From: Jeotgalibacillus soli
GTDB taxonomy: Bacteria; Bacillota; Bacilli; Bacillales; Jeotgalibacillaceae
DNA length: 64,000 nt
Direction: 5' to 3'
Assembly (NCBI RefSeq): GCF_000829435.1
Contig: NZ_JXRP01000017.1
Location: 1 to 64,000 of the forward strand
Shown here: one piece after another, positions 17,919-25,907 of the stretch
Position numbering within the stretch: the first letter of the stretch is position 1
Layout of the letters: every line of letters starts with the position of its first letter
Translations under genes and position numbers: made by a program
The notes under the pieces: model-generated
Databases searched by the model: none
What the model was told of the DNA's origin: nothing
Seen by the model: the letters and a program-made list of their open reading frames with translations, nothing else

Positions 17919-19115
17919 ATGCAAACTGAATCGGTTAAAGAAAATAGTAATCGAGCCCCTTTATTTCTGCTTAGCTTTAATTTGTTTATTGTAATGGTGG
18001 GGATTGGGCTGGTTATTCCGATCTTGCCCTTTTATGTAGAGAAATTTAATGCCAATGCACAAACACTTGGGTTTCTTGTCGCCGTATTTGCTTTTATGCA
18101 ATTTTTATTTGCTCCAATCTGGGGGCGTCTATCAGACAAAATAGGGCGTAAGCCGCTCATTACGATTGGTTTGATTGGTTTTGCGATCGCAGAATTTATT
18201 TTTGCGTTTGCGACAGGGTTGTGGATGCTGTTTATTTCAAGAATACTGGCTGGGATTTTTGGGTCGGCGTTAATGCCGACAGCTATGGCTTATGTCTCTG
18301 ATGTAACGGATGATAAGAGTAGAGGGCAGGGAATGGGTATTTTAGGTGCCGCAATGGGGCTTGGTATTGTCGTAGGACCGGGCATAGGCGGATGGCTCGC
18401 GGAATTTGATCTTTCATACCCGTTTCTATTTGCAGGAATTGCCGCATCGTTGGCAGCGGTGGTTTCTACTTTTCTTTTACCTGAATCTTTTACAAAAGAA
18501 CAGCGTGAAGCCTTACCGCTTGAATCTAGAGTGGGACAATTTACTCAAATCAAACAAGCGCTTGTGAGTCCAGTTGGCTTTTTACTGATTCTTGTGTTTA
18601 TCATGAGCTTTGGATTAGCAAATTTTCAGGCGGTTTTTGGTTATTATGCATTAGAACGCTACGGCTATGGACCTCAGCAAGTCGGTTTTACTATCTTCAT
18701 TGTTGGAATTGTAGGTACACTTGTCCAAGGCATTGGGGTAGGCAGAATGACCAAGCGGTTTGGAGAAGAAAAGGTCGTTACCATTGCAATGGTAATCAGC
18801 GCATTTGGTTTTGTTATCATGACGCTTGCCGCAAATTTTACAATGGTTATTATCACAACAGGAATCTTTTTTATCGGAAATTCTTTATTGCGACCTTCCC
18901 TAAATGCGCTTATTTCTAAGCTGGCAGGACCTAGACAGGGAATGGTTATGGGCTTGAATAATTCATTTCTTAGCCTGGGAAATGTGGCGGGACCAATTCT
19001 TGCAGGAACCTTATTTCTATGGAATATTCATATTCCATATTTATTTGGAGCGTCGATCATGATAATTGGCTTAATTGCGACAAGAATCTGGATCGCAAAA
19101 AAGCCAAGAGATTAG
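17919..19115 (+). CDS. Major facilitator superfamily drug-type efflux transporter
   Basis: The 398-residue protein has 12 predicted helices. It shows MFS motif A after helix 2 (GRLSDKIGRKP) and the antiporter motif C in helix 5 (GLGIVVGPGIGGWLAE), which marks proton-driven drug/H+ antiporters of the Tet/NorA type. The likely role is multidrug or metabolite export at the cytoplasmic membrane; no substrate can be assigned. ATG 17919 is preferred because AAAGG lies 10 bases upstream; ATG 17901 has no spacing for a site. It follows yhaP by 200 bp. B. subtilis has yhaON between yhaP and yhaM, not a transporter, so this is a lineage-specific replacement. Confidence 0.88.
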   Translation: MQTESVKENSNRAPLFLLSFNLFIVMVGIGLVIPILPFYVEKFNANAQTLGFLVAVFAFMQFLFAPIWGRLSDKIGRKPLITIGLIGFAIAEFIFAFATGLWMLFISRILAGIFGSALMPTAMAYVSDVTDDKSRGQGMGILGAAMGLGIVVGPGIGGWLAEFDLSYPFLFAGIAASLAAVVSTFLLPESFTKEQREALPLESRVGQFTQIKQALVSPVGFLLILVFIMSFGLANFQAVFGYYALERYGYGPQQVGFTIFIVGIVGTLVQGIGVGRMTKRFGEEKVVTIAMVISAFGFVIMTLAANFTMVIITTGIFFIGNSLLRPSLNALISKLAGPRQGMVMGLNNSFLSLGNVAGPILAGTLFLWNIHIPYLFGASIMIIGLIATRIWIAKKPRD

Positions 19116-19181
19116 CTGAAATATTATAGCGTCATGAGAACCTTTATTTGTACATAATTAATATTGAGAGGAGTGGGTGGC

Positions 19182-20138
19182 ATGAAAGGGATCACCTTCC
19201 AAAATGTTGGAGATAATGTAGAGCAATTCTTGTTAATAAAGCAATCAACAAAAGGGATAACGAATGCGGGGAAGCCGTTTCTTACACTCATTTTGCAGGA
19301 TCGCAGTGGAGATATCGAAGCAAAGCTTTGGGATGCCGGTGATGAAGACGAAAAACGTTATCATCCTCAGGCAATCGTAAAGGTTACTGGTGATATTCAC
19401 AACTACCGAGGTAAGAACCAGCTGCGTATTCGTCAAATCCGACCGGCAACAGCTTCAGACGGAGTGTCCATCGGTGAATTTATAGAATCAGCGCCGGTTG
19501 CTAAAGAAGATATGCTGGATCAGCTTACACAATATATCTTTGAAATGAAAAATCCTACCATTCAACGATTAACACGTCATCTGGTGAAGAAGCATCAAAA
19601 GGATTTTTTGGAATATCCGGCAGCAACAAAAAATCATCATGAATTTGTATCTGGTCTTGCGTACCATGTTCTATCTATGCTTCATATTGCAAAATCTATA
19701 ACGCAGCTTTATCCTTCATTAAATAAGGATCTGTTGTACGCAGGGATTATTTTGCATGATATGGGAAAGGTAGAAGAGCTTTCTGGACCTGTTTCAACCA
19801 CGTATACGCTTGAAGGAAATCTTTTGGGTCATATTACCTTAATGATCAACGAAATTGGTCAGGCGGCCAAAGAACTTGATATTCAAGGGGAAGAGGTTTT
19901 ACTGCTTCAGCATATGGTACTCTCACATCATGGTAAGGCAGAGTGGGGCTCTCCAAAGCCTCCATTAATTCGTGAGGCAGAAATTCTGCATTACATTGAC
20001 AATTTAGATGCAAAAATGAATATGATGGACCGTGTACTCAAACGAACGCAGCCGGGTGAATTTACTGAGCGTGTCTTTGCTCTAGAAAACCGTTCGCTTT
20101 ATAAACCCACCATATATGAAGAAAATCAGGAATCGTGA
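19182..20138 (+). CDS. yhaM: 3'-5' exoribonuclease YhaM
   Basis: YhaM degrades RNA from the 3' end and is confined to Gram-positive bacteria. The 318-residue protein (B. subtilis 314) has an N-terminal OB-fold nucleic-acid-binding domain (about 15-95, [19 protein letters not shown] and [12 protein letters not shown]) and a metal-dependent HD domain. The HD domain holds His in [13 protein letters not shown], the His-Asp pair in [12 protein letters not shown], and later [18 protein letters not shown] 19182 follows GAGGAGTGGGTGGC; upstream in-frame starts precede that site. A strong terminator follows. The yhaM-yhaL-prsA order is as in B. subtilis. Confidence 0.95.
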   Translation: MKGITFQNVGDNVEQFLLIKQSTKGITNAGKPFLTLILQDRSGDIEAKLWDAGDEDEKRYHPQAIVKVTGDIHNYRGKNQLRIRQIRPATASDGVSIGEFIESAPVAKEDMLDQLTQYIFEMKNPTIQRLTRHLVKKHQKDFLEYPAATKNHHEFVSGLAYHVLSMLHIAKSITQLYPSLNKDLLYAGIILHDMGKVEELSGPVSTTYTLEGNLLGHITLMINEIGQAAKELDIQGEEVLLLQHMVLSHHGKAEWGSPKPPLIREAEILHYIDNLDAKMNMMDRVLKRTQPGEFTERVFALENRSLYKPTIYEENQES

Positions 20139-20142
20139 ATAA

Positions 20143-20190
20143 AACAAAAACATGCCATTCTCTTAAAGAGATGGCATGTTTTTGTTTTTC
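20143..20190 (+). terminator. yhaM terminator
   Basis: AAAAACATGCCATTCTCT pairs with AGAGATGGCATGTTTTT around a 3-nt loop, with a T tract after. Confidence 0.93.
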
Positions 20191-20246
20191 GCTACATAGG
20201 CTGTCCATAACCGAAGAAATCATCATTGTTTAAAGGAGGAGAGAAT

Positions 20247-20429
20247 ATGTGGCCACTTTGGATTGATTTTACGATTGCTGGTATAGTGCTAAGTGGAATT
20301 ATGGCCTTGCGGTCTGCCTATCAGGAAAAAAAGATTGAACGTAAATTTATTGAAGAGCATGGAAGTACATACATTAATCGAATGTATGAGGAGAAGAAGA
20401 AGCGGCTTAATTTTCGAGATGAGGATTAA
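20247..20429 (+). CDS. yhaL: YhaL-like sporulation membrane protein
   Basis: The 60-residue protein has one N-terminal membrane helix (MWPLWIDFTIAGIVLSGIMA) and a charged cytoplasmic tail with FIEEHGSTYINRMYEEKKKR. B. subtilis YhaL, a sporulation-specific protein, shares this size, layout and FIE.EG..Y..RM tail and also lies between yhaM and prsA. ATG 20247 follows AAAGGAGGAGAGAAT; the earlier ATG at 20226 overlaps no site. Molecular function is unknown. Confidence 0.85.
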   Translation: MWPLWIDFTIAGIVLSGIMALRSAYQEKKIERKFIEEHGSTYINRMYEEKKKRLNFRDED

Positions 20430-20565
20430 AAAAGGAGAAATCTGTATTTATAGGCTTATTTAATACGATAGACTGCGAGCAGGAATGTATTTTTTGCTTA
20501 GTGTCGATATTTTTATGCTTGCTGAATAAATATTAAAAGTGATTCCGCCGATAAACTTCTCAGAC

Positions 20566-20601
20566 AAAAAAAGAGCTGACGCAAATGCGTCGGCCCTTTC
20601 A
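20566..20601 (-). terminator. prsA terminator
   Basis: On the minus strand GGGCCGACGCA pairs with TGCGTCAGCTC around a short loop and is followed by T7. Confidence 0.85.
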
Positions 20602-20613
20602 ATTTATAAGCGA

Positions 20614-21549
20614 TTATTCAGCGCCTTCTTCAGTGCCTTCTTCAGTACCTTCTTCAGTACCTTCTTCAGTGCCTTTTTCAGTTGCTGGGGCATTCAAAAA
20701 TGAATCAAATGCTCCAGATAAATCCTCGTCTTTCACATCAACATCAGCAGCGCGGAGTTCCTCTTGAATAATAGAAGTAATTTGACTTTGGTCAGCTTTC
20801 GCTAGTTTCAAATCATTTTCAATTTGGTCTCTCATATCTTCAAGACTCTCGATGTCTGCTTCGCGTGTTTCGGTTACTTCAATGATATGCCAGCCAAAGC
20901 TTGATTGTACAGGTTCGCTAATCGTATTTGGTTCTAGACTAAATGCCGCTTCCTCGAAAGCTGGATCCATTTGTCCCGGGCCGAAGAATCCAAGCTCACC
21001 GCCTGTTTCTTGTGCAGCAGGCTCAGTAGAATATTCTCTTGCAAGCTCAGCGAAATCGCCGCCTTCATCAAGAAGTTGCTTCACTTGATTGGCTGTTTCT
21101 TCATCTGCCACTAGGATGTGGCGAGCATTTACTTCTTTTTTAAGTTTCTCATATTGTGCTTCAATCTCTTCGTCCGTCACTTCAATATCAGCGGTTAGAG
21201 CTTTTTCTTGAAGCAAGTTAAATTGAATAACATCGCGGAACGAGTCTTCTGTTTGTCCTTGCTGTGCGATCATTGCAGCAAATTGATCTTCACCATATTG
21301 CTCTTTTAAAGAGGCTAGTTCAGTGTCCACTTCTTCGTCAGTAACAGGGTATTTTTCCTGAAGAACTTGCTCAATCACCATCAATTGGAGGGCTTGTTCA
21401 CCAACGGAATTTTTCATGTCTTCATAAAGGTCTTCCTTTGTGATATCACCAGCGCTTGATGATACGATTACTTCTCCGGCATCATCACTGCATGCTGCAA
21501 GTCCTAAGACCCCAACAGCTAATGTGATCGTTGTGATCCATTTCTTCAT
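20614..21549 (-). CDS. prsA: PrsA foldase, peptidyl-prolyl isomerase lipoprotein
   Basis: PrsA is a membrane-anchored foldase on the outer face of the membrane that helps secreted proteins and penicillin-binding proteins fold. The 311-residue precursor has a lipoprotein signal with lipobox LAAC (Cys20). A parvulin domain at about 135-225 holds NARHILV, GGDFAELAREYSTEP, GELGFFGPGQMDPAFE and SSFGWHIIEV, flanked by N- and C-terminal chaperone segments. The last ~20 residues are an unusual acidic repeat, EEGT times four or five, encoded by a 12-bp DNA repeat (about 20617-20690). Ribosome binding site AAGGAGAG precedes ATG 21549. Hpr/ScoC, encoded nearby, represses related secretion genes in B. 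subtilis. Confidence 0.96.
   Translation of the reverse strand: MKKWITTITLAVGVLGLAACSDDAGEVIVSSSAGDITKEDLYEDMKNSVGEQALQLMVIEQVLQEKYPVTDEEVDTELASLKEQYGEDQFAAMIAQQGQTEDSFRDVIQFNLLQEKALTADIEVTDEEIEAQYEKLKKEVNARHILVADEETANQVKQLLDEGGDFAELAREYSTEPAAQETGGELGFFGPGQMDPAFEEAAFSLEPNTISEPVQSSFGWHIIEVTETREADIESLEDMRDQIENDLKLAKADQSQITSIIQEELRAADVDVKDEDLSGAFDSFLNAPATEKGTEEGTEEGTEEGTEEGAE
20617..20690. repeat. 12-bp microsatellite inside prsA
   Basis: The unit TTCTTCAGTGCC/TTCTTCAGTACC is repeated about five times with single-base changes. It encodes the EEGT tail of PrsA and can change length without a frameshift. Confidence 0.85.
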
Positions 21550-21780
21550 GGTATATCTCTCCTTATTGTCAGCGTTTGCTAGCTGTAAAAATCTACAATG
21601 AATACTATAACATAATCCCTGAGTGCGTCAAAAGGTTTTAGAGAATTAAGCCAAATAAATGGTAATGATTGTTTGCACGATTCCACGAAATTTTCACAAA
21701 TCTCCGAGATTATCAAATAAGCCTATTCCAATAGATCATTTGTTGAATAGCATGAATATGAATAGAGAGGAGGGATTGCA

Positions 21781-21864
21781 ATGGGATACGGCTTTGGTGG
21801 AGGCTTTGCTCTTATTGTTGTGCTCTTCATTTTGCTGATCATTGTAGGTTCAGCTTGGTTTTAA
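21781..21864 (+). CDS. Tiny transmembrane protein, YjcZ type (copy 1)
   Basis: A 27-codon gene encodes MGYGFGGGFALIVVLFIL followed by a hydrophobic run ending GSAWF. This is the conserved tiny membrane peptide family of bacilli (YjcZ/Tiny_TM), often annotated as sporulation proteins. A GAGAGGAGGGATTGCA site precedes the ATG. A glycine-rich head and one membrane helix make up the whole protein. The paralogue follows 30 bp later, so the two are probably cotranscribed. Confidence 0.85.
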   Translation: MGYGFGGGFALIVVLFILLIIVGSAWF

Positions 21865-21894
21865 TTTGATTTAATATAGGAGGGGGTTTCAGAT

Positions 21895-21984
21895 ATGTCA
21901 GATGGGGCTTTTGGATTTGGAGGCTTCGCGCTTGTTGTTGTTTTATTCATCCTGCTGATCATTATTGGCTCTGCATGGTTTTAA
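21895..21984 (+). CDS. Tiny transmembrane protein, YjcZ type (copy 2)
   Basis: The 29-codon gene encodes MSDGAFGFGGFALVVVLF and a membrane helix ending GSAWF. It is a clear paralogue of the peptide at 21781, with nearly the same C-terminal 18 residues but a different N-terminus. TAGGAGGGGG sits upstream at good spacing, and a terminator at 22074 closes the pair. Precise function is unknown; family members are linked to sporulation. Confidence 0.85.
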   Translation: MSDGAFGFGGFALVVVLFILLIIIGSAWF

Positions 21985-22073
21985 ATAAAAGGTCATGTTA
22001 AAGACCATTGTTGGTTTTGGCACTAGTTGATTGAAGCGGAAATCAACAGGCAAGTTTAACAAAACCAAATAAA

Positions 22074-22109
22074 AAGGAACTGACCAGTTTTGATCTGGTC
22101 AGTTCCTTT
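22074..22109. terminator. Bidirectional terminator after the tiny-membrane-protein pair
   Basis: AAGGAACTGACCAG and CTGGTCAGTTCCTT form a perfect 14-bp stem. It also ends the converging minus-strand gene at 22111. Confidence 0.92.
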
Positions 22110-22110
22110 A

Positions 22111-22299
22111 TTATGCGTAAAGAACATCTACATATGATGAGATGAGTAGGATCAATATTAGAATATTGATCGTTCTAAATACTTTAGGCTGCCGCTCATC
22201 TGGTATTTCTTTTTGAACACATAATTTATTGGTCATACGATTAATTGAATATAAAATAAAGACTGTAAACAAAATAAACACTGTAATAATAGAGACCAT
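22111..22299 (-). CDS. Small membrane protein (62 aa)
   Basis: Two predicted membrane helices (about 2-18 and 43-60) are joined by a charged loop with KEIPDERQPKVFRTIN. AGGAGGGG at 8 bases before ATG 22299 and a terminator right after the stop support a real gene. I do not recognise the family. It lies between the tiny-membrane-protein pair and a DUF3267 gene, separated from both by terminator-like hairpins. Confidence 0.7.
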   Translation of the reverse strand: MVSIITVFILFTVFILYSINRMTNKLCVQKEIPDERQPKVFRTINILILILLISSYVDVLYA

Positions 22300-22390
22300 T
22301 AACTAACCCCTCCTATCCTCTAGTTACTACCATACCAAAAAAAGAGACAAAAAAACAGAGTTAGGTTCTGAGAATGTAAGCTTTTACCTA

Positions 22391-22437
22391 TTAATAGATC
22401 CTCTAGTTTTCTCATAAAATAGGTGTCTAGAGGATCA
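22391..22437 (-). terminator. Hairpin downstream of the DUF3267 gene
   Basis: GATCCTCTAG and CTAGAGGATC form a perfect 10-bp stem with a 27-nt loop. There is no strong T run, so terminator function is only probable. Confidence 0.5.
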
Positions 22438-22445
22438 TTTGCTTA

Positions 22446-23006
22446 TTATGCGTGCTTCATATTGATTTCTTTTTCGGGTACTAAAATTTCATACCCTTCG
22501 TCAAATTCTTCAATCAGTGCATCCTTTGGTGAACGGAACAAGTATTTAGCATACAAGAAATCCACTAAGCAAATACCGCTATGATACGCTGTCAGCATGG
22601 TAAAGTAATGGGCGTAATTTGGAAATGATACTGCCCCAGTAAGTAAAATACCATTCACCATCACAAACGGAAAAATAAGTGCAATGATAAATAATATTTT
22701 TGGGATCGGCTTTTTCACACGGAGGAACATGATCGGAACAAAGTAAAAGACAAACCGGGTGCGAATCGTGATCTTGTTCATGTAGTAAATTAGCGGCAAT
22801 ACATGAAAAGCTTTATGAATCGGATAGATGAGAAAAAAACCGATTATAAAAAATGAGAAATAATGATCTTGTAACGGATCACCACTAAAAATTCTTGAGA
22901 AGATGTGTAAAAATGAAAAAATAGTTAAAACGGATATGGTAGATAACATAAATATTCGATAAAATCCATATTGTTTTTTAACATTAATAGATTTCCAGCA
23001 ATGCAT
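22446..23006 (-). CDS. DUF3267 family membrane protein
   Basis: The 186-residue protein has about four hydrophobic helices (17-37, 48-65, 104-125, 132-150) and a C-terminal acidic tail (EEFDEGYEILVPEKE). The segment YPIHKAFHVLPLI occupies the place of the HExxH zinc motif that many DUF3267 proteins keep; here only the histidines remain. If the family is a membrane zinc protease, this member may be inactive. A DUF3267 gene next to hpr is common in bacilli. GGAGGGCGATTTTT precedes ATG 23006. Function is unknown. Confidence 0.72.
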   Translation of the reverse strand: MHCWKSINVKKQYGFYRIFMLSTISVLTIFSFLHIFSRIFSGDPLQDHYFSFFIIGFFLIYPIHKAFHVLPLIYYMNKITIRTRFVFYFVPIMFLRVKKPIPKILFIIALIFPFVMVNGILLTGAVSFPNYAHYFTMLTAYHSGICLVDFLYAKYLFRSPKDALIEEFDEGYEILVPEKEINMKHA

Positions 23007-23107
23007 AAAAATCGCCCTCCAATTTAGACGACAAACCGTATAGTAACCTGCATGGATACTTTACTCCCGTTGAACCAAAAAATCAATAGGCTGTAAAAGA
23101 AATTTAC

Positions 23108-23143
23108 AAAAAAAACAAGTCACTACTAGTAGTGACTTGTCCT
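23108..23143 (-). terminator. hpr terminator (perfect palindrome)
   Basis: A 26-bp perfect palindrome centred on CTAG (23115-23140, arms ACAAGTCACTA/TAGTGACTTGT) is followed on the minus strand by T8. Confidence 0.9.
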
Positions 23144-23188
23144 ACTGATTTTTTTGAAAACCAGTGAGATTTCATACGATTGAATGTT

Positions 23189-23776
23189 TTAAGGTGAAGC
23201 AATTTTTTCCATTTTAGGTAAAGGCTTTATCTTTTGGATTTTTCCGTCTTCATCTGTAAATTCTGTCTCGATATTTTGAAACGACTTTTCAAAAATTTGA
23301 ACAAAGTCGTCACCATAAATATTTTTGACAATAGCCATCATTTCCATCATTTCAGGAAATTTACCGTAGATTTCTCTAAGCGGGCTTGCGCCTTGATACA
23401 CAGCATGATGCTCAGGTGAATAGTTCTCCATCAGCTCCCAAAGAAGGGAGTCACCAGCTTCTGTTAGCTGAATGTAAGTATTACGTTTATCATTCTCTCT
23501 TTTGGAAAATTGAAGATAGCCACGTTCCTCTAATTTTTTTGAGAAATTAAACGCAGTAGATACGTGCATAACCCCAAATTTTGCGACATCAGAAATAGAT
23601 GCTCCTTTTAGATGATAAGCAATCGATAGGATATGATGTTCATTGATATTGAGGTCGTAGGGCTTAATCCAGTTCTGCCAATCTTTTTCAATGGCTTTCC
23701 AAAGTGCCTTACTCAGTTGGGCCATGCGCTGGCTAAATAGCATGGCTTCTTTAATTGAAACAAGTTGATCTTTCAA
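23189..23776 (-). CDS. hpr: HTH-type transition-state regulator Hpr (ScoC)
   Basis: Hpr/ScoC is a MarR-family DNA-binding repressor of extracellular proteases, sporulation and peptide-transport genes in B. subtilis. The protein keeps the very conserved block [20 protein letters not shown] and the winged helix with [28 protein letters not shown] plus the wing [10 protein letters not shown]. It is about 195 residues against 203 in B. subtilis, with a divergent C-terminus. TTG 23776 is favoured because AGGTG lies six bases before it; the GTG at 23785 overlaps that site. Monocistronic, ended by a perfect palindromic terminator. It sits beside yhaH as in B. subtilis. Confidence 0.96.
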   Translation of the reverse strand: MKDQLVSIKEAMLFSQRMAQLSKALWKAIEKDWQNWIKPYDLNINEHHILSIAYHLKGASISDVAKFGVMHVSTAFNFSKKLEERGYLQFSKRENDKRNTYIQLTEAGDSLLWELMENYSPEHHAVYQGASPLREIYGKFPEMMEMMAIVKNIYGDDFVQIFEKSFQNIETEFTDEDGKIQKIKPLPKMEKIASP

Positions 23777-23912
23777 ATGCTTCACCTACTTTTTAATGGA
23801 TTGGCACAATAATGTTATGAAAGAATTAAGAATAATATCATTTTGATTCTTCTTAATATTATAGCAATAAAGTAAAAATTAATAAAGGTGTGAATTGATT
23901 TAATTTTCGAAA

Positions 23913-23952
23913 AAAAGAAAAGACAGTCATTTACTTGACTGCCTTTTCTTAT
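23913..23952 (-). terminator. yhaH terminator
   Basis: GAAAAGACAGTCA and TGACTGCCTTTTC pair; the minus strand continues with T6. Confidence 0.85.
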
Positions 23953-23978
23953 TATAAAGGAATGTAGTTTCAAAATAT

Positions 23979-24371
23979 TCATTCGTTTGAAGAAGTAGTG
24001 GATGATGTTGATTGATTTTGATTGATCGTACGCTCAAGTTCTTCCATTGCAGATTGAATGGCTTCCAGTTCTTCATGCAGATTATTAATATGAGGGTCTG
24101 CTTCCTTTTTCCACTGCTGAACAGATTCTTTTAATTCCATCAGGGCGGATTGTATGCTTTCCTTACCTTCTTTGGATACTTGCTGAATCGATTCTTTGAT
24201 TTGCTGGATATTCATCTGGATCTCCAGCACATGATCGGACCAGTGATCTTTTGTTTCTTTAATTGTTCCACGAAGCTCACGGCCTGATTGAGGAGTTGAC
24301 AATAACGTGGTGACTGCGCCTGCTGCGAGTCCAACTAGAATACCTGTTGATAATCGTTTTACATTCATCAT
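23979..24371 (-). CDS. yhaH: YtxH domain protein YhaH
   Basis: The 130-residue protein has a short N-terminal membrane segment (LSTGILVGLAAGAVTTLL) followed by STPQSGRELR, the YtxH signature. A long coiled-coil region rich in Glu, Lys and Gln runs over about 30-125 (KESIQQVSKEGKESIQ, MEELERTINQ), and the tail is Ser/Thr-rich. YtxH proteins are general-stress or envelope-associated; molecular role unknown. ATG 24371, the first of two adjacent ATG codons, has AAAGG eight bases upstream. It is divergent from the small membrane gene at 24461 and next to hpr and trpP as in B. subtilis. Confidence 0.88.
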   Translation of the reverse strand: MMNVKRLSTGILVGLAAGAVTTLLSTPQSGRELRGTIKETKDHWSDHVLEIQMNIQQIKESIQQVSKEGKESIQSALMELKESVQQWKKEADPHINNLHEELEAIQSAMEELERTINQNQSTSSTTSSNE

Positions 24372-24460
24372 TAACACATCCTTTATTGGATTTACTCGTC
24401 TTATCAAGGAGGGGTTTGACATACGCTGTAATAGCCCCTTATTCGAAGGAGGAGTAGTAA

Positions 24461-24643
24461 ATGGAATTCATAAAATGGATTTTCCTGTTATGTACAATTT
24501 TGATGCTTATACTTTCGTTTAAACTTTTGCTAAAAAGCCGTTCTCCCATGATGTATCCGCCCAAACATATACGCATAAAAAGAGCCATTGGCAGTGTAGC
24601 TGTTTGTCTCTTATTCTTCTCTTTAACCTTTTTTAGCTGGTGA
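24461..24643 (+). CDS. Small membrane protein (60 aa)
   Basis: The product has two hydrophobic helices (about 3-23 and 43-60) joined by a basic loop, KSRSPMMYPPKHIRIKR. A CGAAGGAGGAGTAGTAA site precedes the ATG at ideal spacing, and a terminator follows. I do not recognise the family. The gene is divergent from yhaH and convergent with trpP. Confidence 0.7.
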   Translation: MEFIKWIFLLCTILMLILSFKLLLKSRSPMMYPPKHIRIKRAIGSVAVCLLFFSLTFFSW

Positions 24644-24655
24644 TAAACAGGGGAA

Positions 24656-24685
24656 AAAAGAACCCGCCAATTAAGACGGGTTCAT
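24656..24685. terminator. Bidirectional terminator, small gene / trpP
   Basis: AACCCGCC and a matching GACGGGTT pair around AATTAA, with A6 upstream giving a U tract on the trpP transcript. Confidence 0.82.
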
Positions 24686-24692
24686 TGGGGAA

Positions 24693-25211
24693 TTAAGCGG
24701 CGGGTTGCGCCAGGCTTGAACGCTTCATGATCGCCTGTACAATCGGATACAACAACACCATTAATATACCATTTACAACCGTCGCTGGAAGTACAGCGGT
24801 CACAACAAGTGCCATAATTGGAGCCGGCAAACCGACAATCAATGCAGCTGAACCAAGGAAAAGTGCTCCAGAAATGATTGTGCCGATTGCGGTCAAAATA
24901 GCTGCTCCAGCAACTGTGCGACCATATTTAGCTGTTAGCAGCAGTGCTCCATAAAAAATGAACGCTGTAATGGGCTTATCAATTAGGTTTGGCAAAAAAC
25001 CACCTGGAAATGTGGTAGTCAAGCCTGATAATAACCCGGTTGTTAATCCGAGAAGCAGGACGTTCTTTGCTCCAGGAAACAGCAATATGCCTAAAAACAT
25101 CATAATCAATGACATATCAGGCTTCATACTTAAGCTGCCTGGGATCAGCAAGTGAAGGGCAGCACCAATTCCCACAAATAAAGATAATGCAACGAGTGTT
25201 CTAGTATTCAT
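24693..25211 (-). CDS. trpP: Tryptophan transporter TrpP
   Basis: The 172-residue membrane protein equals B. subtilis TrpP in length and shares its landmark segments: GAALHLLIPGSLSMKPDMSLIMMF, then GLTTTFPGGFLPNLIDKP, and MALVVTAVLPATVVNG. It has about five to six helices and imports L-tryptophan. ATG 25211 is selected over the ATG two codons upstream because GGAG sits eight bases before it and the length then matches the family. The leader and initiation region carry a string of GAG/TAG triplets spaced by two bases, the pattern bound by the tryptophan-activated TRAP protein, which blocks trpP translation in B. subtilis. Confidence 0.95.
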   Translation of the reverse strand: MNTRTLVALSLFVGIGAALHLLIPGSLSMKPDMSLIMMFLGILLFPGAKNVLLLGLTTGLLSGLTTTFPGGFLPNLIDKPITAFIFYGALLLTAKYGRTVAGAAILTAIGTIISGALFLGSAALIVGLPAPIMALVVTAVLPATVVNGILMVLLYPIVQAIMKRSSLAQPAA

Positions 25212-25248
25212 TCTCATCTCTCCTCAACTAATCAATCTCTTTCTTCTC
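25201..25248 (-). promoter_or_regulatory. Putative TRAP-binding site over the trpP ribosome binding site
   Basis: On the trpP strand the order is GAG, GAG, TTG, TAG, GAG, GAG, GAG, then after the start codon TAG. The central TTG-AT-TAG-TT-GAG-GA-GAG-AT-GAG has exact 2-nt spacers. The run covers the Shine-Dalgarno sequence and start codon, so bound TRAP would block ribosomes when tryptophan is plentiful. The TRAP gene (mtrB) is not in this window. Confidence 0.75.
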
Positions 25249-25337
25249 CTGGCGTGTCCTCGTGACCGTCAGCGAAAAGTGGTTTTATTATATCACATGG
25301 TTAGGCTGTGGAACATATTTGAGTTTATAGAATTGTT

Positions 25338-25760
25338 CTACGAAAGGCGCAATGAGAGCGCTCGTGCCATTTCAAGTAGCTTATCTGGTGAGTATTGTTC
25401 AGTATGCGTTTCCCACTTCGCATCAAATCCATCCTGTTCACCATGTCTTGGTAAAATATGCAGATGAAAATGGAAAACGGATTGACCAGCATATGCACCA
25501 TTATTGTTTAACAGATTTACACCCTTTAAGTCGTATTCTTCTTTCATCGCATTTGTGATCTTTGGAACAACTGAAAAAAGGCGACCTGCGATTTCTGGCG
25601 TCAGCTCATGGATATTCTCTTTATGTGTTTTAGGAATAACAAGAGTATGTCCTTCAGTCACCTGGCTAATATCTAAAAACGCAAGGACATGCTCATCTTC
25701 ATAAACCTTCTTTGACGGTATATCCCCATCAATAATTTTGCAAAAAATACAATCGCTCAT
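25338..25760 (-). CDS. hit: HIT family nucleotide hydrolase/transferase
   Basis: The 140-residue histidine-triad protein has an N-terminal zinc-type pair (SDCIFCKI), the substrate-binding YEDEHVLAFLDI and GHTLVIPKTH, and the catalytic triad HFHLHILPRH near residues 97-106. HIT proteins hydrolyse nucleoside phosphoramidates or related adenylates; the natural substrate is unknown. ATG 25760 follows GAAGGGGTGTTAAGA. It is divergent from ecsA, the arrangement found in B. subtilis. Confidence 0.95.
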   Translation of the reverse strand: MSDCIFCKIIDGDIPSKKVYEDEHVLAFLDISQVTEGHTLVIPKTHKENIHELTPEIAGRLFSVVPKITNAMKEEYDLKGVNLLNNNGAYAGQSVFHFHLHILPRHGEQDGFDAKWETHTEQYSPDKLLEMARALSLRLS

Positions 25761-25907
25761 TCTTAACACCCCTTCTTAATTTATGTATGTGCTTATTTTA
25801 GCACAGGAAGGAAGATTCCTCGAATAGAATAAACGTATCATCATTCATGCTTGAAGCGTGGAAATCTGCTACAATATCGGTAATCCAAAATGGAAAGGGC
25901 GAAGACG

